Below are positions 60,086 through 64,000 of a stretch of 64,000 nucleotides of DNA, in pieces (position 1 is the first letter of the stretch; each line of letters starts with the position of its first letter). The position numbers and the translations under genes are program-made. Below the pieces are notes generated by a model. That model was not told the DNA's origin and ran no database searches. It was given only the letters and a program-made list of their open reading frames with translations. This DNA is from an uncultured Eubacteriales bacterium (GTDB lineage: Bacteria > Bacillota > Clostridia > Oscillospirales > Oscillospiraceae), in NCBI GenBank assembly GCA_900319635.1, contig ONPF01000002.1, positions 111,109 to 175,108 on the forward strand. The letters are read 5' to 3'.

Positions 60086-62338
60086 GTGCTGACCAACGGC
60101 GCAGTGATCTACTCCGAGCTGCCTGAGCTGATCATCAACTCCACCGCGGCAGTCAAAATCCAGTCCGATACTGCGGAGAAGCTGATCTACGTCAACGGCG
60201 GCAACTTGACTCTGAAGGCAGGCACCTCCAGTATTCAGACCCTCAGCTCCGAGTCTGCCTATTACGGCATTCTGGTCGAGGGCGGCAACCTGACCATTGA
60301 CAACTATATGCAGATCACCGCTCCTGCCGCGGAATACGGCATCTTTGTTGCTGACGGCAATCTGCTGCTGGACAAGATCACGATCAATTACTCTACCGGC
60401 CCGAAGGATATGGTGCCTGTGGTTCTCCTCGATGGGGTGCAGAACGGCGTCGGCATCACCAACGGCACTATCAGCGGCACCACGGGTCTGAGCAGCAGCA
60501 CGATTACCATTAATGGAGTAAGAACCGGCTTCAGTGCGCCGACGCTCCAGGGCGATACCGTTCAGAACGCCATGGTCACTTCTGACGATGCGAATCTGAC
60601 CTTTGGCGGCAAGCTATGGATCTATTCCAAGAACGCGCAGTTTGGCGTCTATGTTCCCAACGGCACTGTGACCAACACCGGCGACCTGAACGCGGACCTG
60701 CGCGGCGCAACGGCTGACTCCAGCATCTATGCAGAGTACGGCCTCACCTCCAACGGTACGCTGAGTGTGAACTCCTATGATTGCGATGGCGGCTATGGCA
60801 TCAAGGTCATGAATGGCCCTGTCACCATTAACGGAGAAGTTACTTATATTTCAGCTGAGCATACCGGCATTTACTGCGGCAATGGCGATGTGACCATCAC
60901 CGGCGTTACCTCGTTCAGCATTAATCACAATGAGGAAGGCGAGCTCTCCGTCTCCTCCGGCGTTTACGCGGCCAACGGCAGCGTTACGATGGGCGCCTTC
61001 GATATTTTCGGCGGCGCGAACTGGGTCGTTTATGCCAACGGTCCCATCCATATCACCGATGCGATCGACTTTGTGAATGAGGGCGACCTGCTGGGCGGCA
61101 ACGGCATCAAGAGCACCCAGGGCGGCATCGTCATCGACGGTAACACCACCATCGAGGCTATCAACTGCATCGTTTCCGAGGGCGAAGAGGGCATCCTCAT
61201 CAACGGCGATGCGACGCTCACGTCCAAGGGCAGATACGCCATGAGTGCCACCAACGGCCCCATCACGGTGAATGGTAACCTGAAAGCGACTGGCGCCGGC
61301 TACACTGCTGTCACCGCCAAGGGCGACATCACGGTGGAAGGCAATGCCTATGCCTCCGCTTCTACCCCTGCTCAGTTCCCTGAATTCCCCGGCAACGCGA
61401 TGGAATCCACCGACGGCTCCATCAATGTGACCGGCAATCTCAGCTGCTACAGCACCAAGAACCCCTGCTATGCCAAGAATGATATTCGCGTCGGCGGAGA
61501 CGCTCTGTTCTGCTTCGCCCTGTCCGCCAGCGCTGCCACTGCCGATTTTGGCGCCAGGGCTGAGAACGGCGAGATCGTTGTTTCCGGCAATTTGACCTGC
61601 AAGGGCAAGGCTGTGAACTCCCTGTATGCCGGTACCAGCATTACGGTGGAGCAGAATGCGACCATTACCAACGAAGCTGAAGACTCCGTCGGCATGAACG
61701 CTGTTGGCTTCATCAACTTTGTCAGCGGTAAGTGGGATGTCACCGCCACCACCGCCGCTCTGCGCGCGGGCAACGGCATCGTGATCGCCGACGGCTACGG
61801 CGTGACCCTCCCCGAGGGCGGCAAGGTCGCCCAGGTTGACGATCTCTTCACCGTGACCGAGGCTGACGGCACCACTGTTGCCGCTCATGCGATCATCGAA
61901 GAGAAGGCTGAAACCACTGTCACCGTGAGCTTCGACGCCGGTGAGGGCACTGTGGATCCCGCGACGGTGGAAGTCACCGCCGGCGAGGCCATCGGCGAGC
62001 TGCCTGTTCCCACCCGCGAGGACGGCTGGGTGTTCATCGGCTGGTTCACTGAGCCTGCAGCCTCCTACCTGGCGGCCGGTCAGGGTACCGCGGTGACCGC
62101 TGAGACCGTCATCGAGGAAGACACCACGGTTTACGCTCACTGGCGTCTGCCCGGCGACATCAACGGCGACGGCAAGGTCAACAACAAGGACGTGACTCGC
62201 CTGCAGAAGTACCTGAAGGGCGACGATGTTGAAGTCGTGACGTTTAACCTGGACACCAATGGCGACGGCAATGTGAACAACAAGGATCTGACCCGTCTGC
62301 AGCGCTTCGTGAAGGGCCTTGAAGTGGAACTCCACTGA
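60086..62338 (+). CDS. Beta-helix-like surface protein with InlB-type repeat and C-terminal type I dockerin
   Basis: 750 residues from the GTG at 60086, but no ribosome site supports this start; the frame is continuous with 59687 through the TAG at 60056. Residues 1-600 hold many short repeats of the NGxxTIxG / GNLTI kind, as in right-handed beta-helix adhesins or lyases. About 610-685 is a Listeria-Bacteroides (InlB) repeat (WVFIGWFTEP). Residues 690-750 form a dockerin with two calcium loops, GDINGDGKVNNKDVTRLQ and DTNGDGNVNNKDLTRLQ. Whether translation passes the TAG is open. Confidence 0.85.
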   Translation: MLTNGAVIYSELPELIINSTAAVKIQSDTAEKLIYVNGGNLTLKAGTSSIQTLSSESAYYGILVEGGNLTIDNYMQITAPAAEYGIFVADGNLLLDKITINYSTGPKDMVPVVLLDGVQNGVGITNGTISGTTGLSSSTITINGVRTGFSAPTLQGDTVQNAMVTSDDANLTFGGKLWIYSKNAQFGVYVPNGTVTNTGDLNADLRGATADSSIYAEYGLTSNGTLSVNSYDCDGGYGIKVMNGPVTINGEVTYISAEHTGIYCGNGDVTITGVTSFSINHNEEGELSVSSGVYAANGSVTMGAFDIFGGANWVVYANGPIHITDAIDFVNEGDLLGGNGIKSTQGGIVIDGNTTIEAINCIVSEGEEGILINGDATLTSKGRYAMSATNGPITVNGNLKATGAGYTAVTAKGDITVEGNAYASASTPAQFPEFPGNAMESTDGSINVTGNLSCYSTKNPCYAKNDIRVGGDALFCFALSASAATADFGARAENGEIVVSGNLTCKGKAVNSLYAGTSITVEQNATITNEAEDSVGMNAVGFINFVSGKWDVTATTAALRAGNGIVIADGYGVTLPEGGKVAQVDDLFTVTEADGTTVAAHAIIEEKAETTVTVSFDAGEGTVDPATVEVTAGEAIGELPVPTREDGWVFIGWFTEPAASYLAAGQGTAVTAETVIEEDTTVYAHWRLPGDINGDGKVNNKDVTRLQKYLKGDDVEVVTFNLDTNGDGNVNNKDLTRLQRFVKGLEVELH
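62153..62335 (+). other. Type I dockerin domain coding region
   Basis: Two duplicated calcium-binding loop-helix segments, both with VNNKD and TRLQ, end in KYLKG and RFVKG. The near-identity of the halves is the hallmark of dockerins. Confidence 0.9.
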
Positions 62339-62415
62339 GTCCCCGGTTTTGATGGTATCCCTGCATTTTGAATACCCGTACAAGAAAACAATCAACTGAA
62401 GCAAGGAGAATCACA

Positions 62416-64000
62416 ATGAAAAAGTTATTATGCTTTTTCCTGGTGCTGACGATGTTGCTCGGCATGGGGGTCTTTGCCAGCGCTGAGGGAGAACAGTTGA
62501 CCTTCAGGGTCTCCTCCACCGAGGCCGCCCCCGGCGACGAGATCCAGATCCAGGTCAACTTGGAAAACAACCCCGGCCTTGCCGCTGTGGAGCTCGTCGT
62601 GGACTTTGACACGAACGTTCTGGAGTGGATCGAGCCTGCGAAAGCGACAGAAGCCCAGGAAGATTACGACGGCATGTGGGACGTGTTCGTACGGAATGGC
62701 GAGACCGGCGTAACCGTGCAGTGGTTCGGCACCGGCGACAACTACTACAACGACGGTCTGTTCTGCACGCTGAAGTTCAAGGTGAAGGACGACGCCCCCA
62801 CCGGCGAAAGCCCCGTGACCCTGAGCTTTAAAGAGGAGACGGTCTACAACGAGGACGAGGTCGACCAGCCCTTCACCGTTGTGCCCGGCAAGGTCACCGT
62901 CAGCGGCTCTGAGGAGCCGACCGAAGGCCTGACCTTCAGGGTCTCCTCCACCGAGGCCGCCCCCGGCGACGAGATCCAGATCCAGGTCAACCTGGAAAAC
63001 AACCCCGGCCTCGCCGCTGTGGAGCTCGTTGTGGACTTTGACACGAACGTTCTAGAGTGGATCGAGCCTGCGAAACCGACAGAAGCCCAGGAAGATTACG
63101 ACGGCATGTGGGACGTGTTCGTGAGAAATGGTGAGACCGGCGTAACCGTGCAGTGGTTCGGCACCGGCGATAACTACTACAACGACGGCCTGTTCTGCAC
63201 GCTGAAGTTCAAGGTGAAGGACGATGCGCCTGCCGGCGAAAGCCCTGTGACCCTGAGCTTTAAAGAGGAGACGGTCTACAACGAGGACGAGGTCGACCAG
63301 CCCTTCACCGTTGTGCCCGGCAAGGTCACCGTGACTGTTCCCACCATCGAGGACGGCTACTACCTGATCGGCCAGAAGGGCTGGACGGTGGCCGACATCG
63401 ATCCGGAGCAGAAGTTCGAGCTGAATCCCAATAACGCTGGCGAGTACCTGCTGGAGACTTTCCTGAATGTGGGCGACGGCATCAAGGTGGTGCAGGTGAC
63501 GAACGGCGAGATCACCGCCTGGTATCCCGACGGCATGGACAACCAGTACATCGTGGATACTGCCCACTCTGGCCGGAAGACCATCTACTTCAAGACCAGC
63601 TATGACGGCAACTGGATCCAGTTTGGCGGCTACATGTGGATCGACGCGGCTCTGACGGGCGCGGAAGTCTACGGCAGCAGCGTGAGCCTGAAGGGCGACA
63701 TCGCGCTGAACTTCTACCTGATCATCCCCAATGAGCTGAAGGGAGACGAGGGCGCCTATGTGACCATCGGGGCGGAGAAGTTCCTGATCAAGGACGCTAC
63801 GACCCGGAAGGTCGGCGAGGATACGCTGTACCAGTTCACGGTAAAGATGAACGCCAAGCAGATGAACGACGAAGTGACGCTGCAGGTGTTCAACGGTGCG
63901 AACGAAGTGTACAAGCTCTTCAACCACACCACCGGCGAGGACGTGACGGAAGGCTATGTCTACTCGGTGCAGACCTACATTGAGAAGACGATCGCGACCA
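62416..64000 (+). CDS. Secreted protein with two cohesin domains (5' part, runs off the window)
   Basis: 528 codons visible. Signal peptide about 1-24 (FASA). Cohesin 1 (about 28-162) and cohesin 2 (about 172-306), each AAPGDEIQIQVNLENNPGLA, then VELVVDFDTNVLEW. Then a beta-sandwich module with DGYYLIGQKGWTV ... AWYPDGMDNQYIVD (about 313-410), resembling small starch-binding-like modules of clostridial surface proteins. A further domain begins near 420 (SLKGDIALNFYLI). Cohesins bind dockerins, and a dockerin gene lies 77 bp upstream. AGGAGA precedes the ATG. Confidence 0.88.
   Translation, partial: MKKLLCFFLVLTMLLGMGVFASAEGEQLTFRVSSTEAAPGDEIQIQVNLENNPGLAAVELVVDFDTNVLEWIEPAKATEAQEDYDGMWDVFVRNGETGVTVQWFGTGDNYYNDGLFCTLKFKVKDDAPTGESPVTLSFKEETVYNEDEVDQPFTVVPGKVTVSGSEEPTEGLTFRVSSTEAAPGDEIQIQVNLENNPGLAAVELVVDFDTNVLEWIEPAKPTEAQEDYDGMWDVFVRNGETGVTVQWFGTGDNYYNDGLFCTLKFKVKDDAPAGESPVTLSFKEETVYNEDEVDQPFTVVPGKVTVTVPTIEDGYYLIGQKGWTVADIDPEQKFELNPNNAGEYLLETFLNVGDGIKVVQVTNGEITAWYPDGMDNQYIVDTAHSGRKTIYFKTSYDGNWIQFGGYMWIDAALTGAEVYGSSVSLKGDIALNFYLIIPNELKGDEGAYVTIGAEKFLIKDATTRKVGEDTLYQFTVKMNAKQMNDEVTLQVFNGANEVYKLFNHTTGEDVTEGYVYSVQTYIEKTIAT
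62497..63332 (+). repeat. Tandem duplication of the cohesin coding unit (432-bp period)
   Basis: 62497-62900 and 62929-63332 are nearly identical. By eye about 14 bases differ, and only two change the residue (Ala to Pro near 62648/63080, Thr to Ala near 62800/63232). Confidence 0.9.

Overview
The window (about 60% G+C by eye) is a stretch of chromosome from a spore-forming, Gram-positive anaerobe of the Clostridia. It is most consistent with a gut Oscillospiraceae/Ruminococcaceae-type bacterium. Reasons: a Firmicute order of housekeeping genes (remA-gmk-rpoZ-priA-def-fmt-rsmB-rlmN-prpC-prkC-rsgA-spoVM), sporulation genes (spoVM, a SipL-like gene, spoIVA, cwlD, a SigH-like factor), CdaA/CdaR, and a dockerin/cohesin pair. 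The genus assignment is inference. Almost all genes lie on the + strand.

Layout. 0-9.6 kb: end of gpmI, two minus-strand accessory genes, an RsuA-type pseudouridine synthase, a PucR/CdaR-type regulator, then ftsE-ftsX followed by two secreted coiled-coil M23 peptidases. 9.7-13.6 kb: an S41-family protein that has lost both catalytic residues, then greA and a lysS with a fused C-terminal tRNA-binding domain. 13.7-15.8 kb (minus): ECF sigma factor, zinc-finger anti-sigma factor and a membrane protein. 16-25.7 kb: YdcF, ArsC-like, HD-domain, DUF1002, AGCS transporter, ComF, MreB, IspD/IspF, and a DUF3343/cysteine-desulfurase pair behind an attenuator-like leader. 25.8-39.8 kb: cdaA-cdaR-rseC, yicC, and the long housekeeping operon ending in rsgA. 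40-43 kb: spoVM (28 codons), a SipL-like gene, yebC and three small unknown genes, one frameshifted. 44-47.7 kb: a repeat-rich island holding a VanZ gene and a RepA-like ATPase gene. 47.7-58.2 kb: ruvCAB, SigH-like factor, small Zn-ribbon and DUF1858 proteins, trmK-nif3, spoIVA, cwlD, radA. 58.5-64 kb: a Xer recombinase, a secreted dockerin protein interrupted by an in-frame amber codon, and a protein with two nearly identical cohesin domains that runs off the window.

How the parts fit together. FtsEX plus M23 hydrolases is a septal peptidoglycan-cleavage module. SpoVM, the SipL-like protein and SpoIVA form the basement layer of the spore coat, and all three are present. PrpC/PrkC with RsgA links cell-wall sensing to ribosome maturation. 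The dockerin and cohesin neighbours suggest a small cell-surface assembly of cellulosome type.

The least explained structure is non-coding. Between about 39.85 and 58.3 kb nearly every larger intergenic gap is filled with families of short palindromic repeats. In one family the stems differ in sequence from copy to copy but stay self-complementary, and three copies stand in a 98-bp tandem array.
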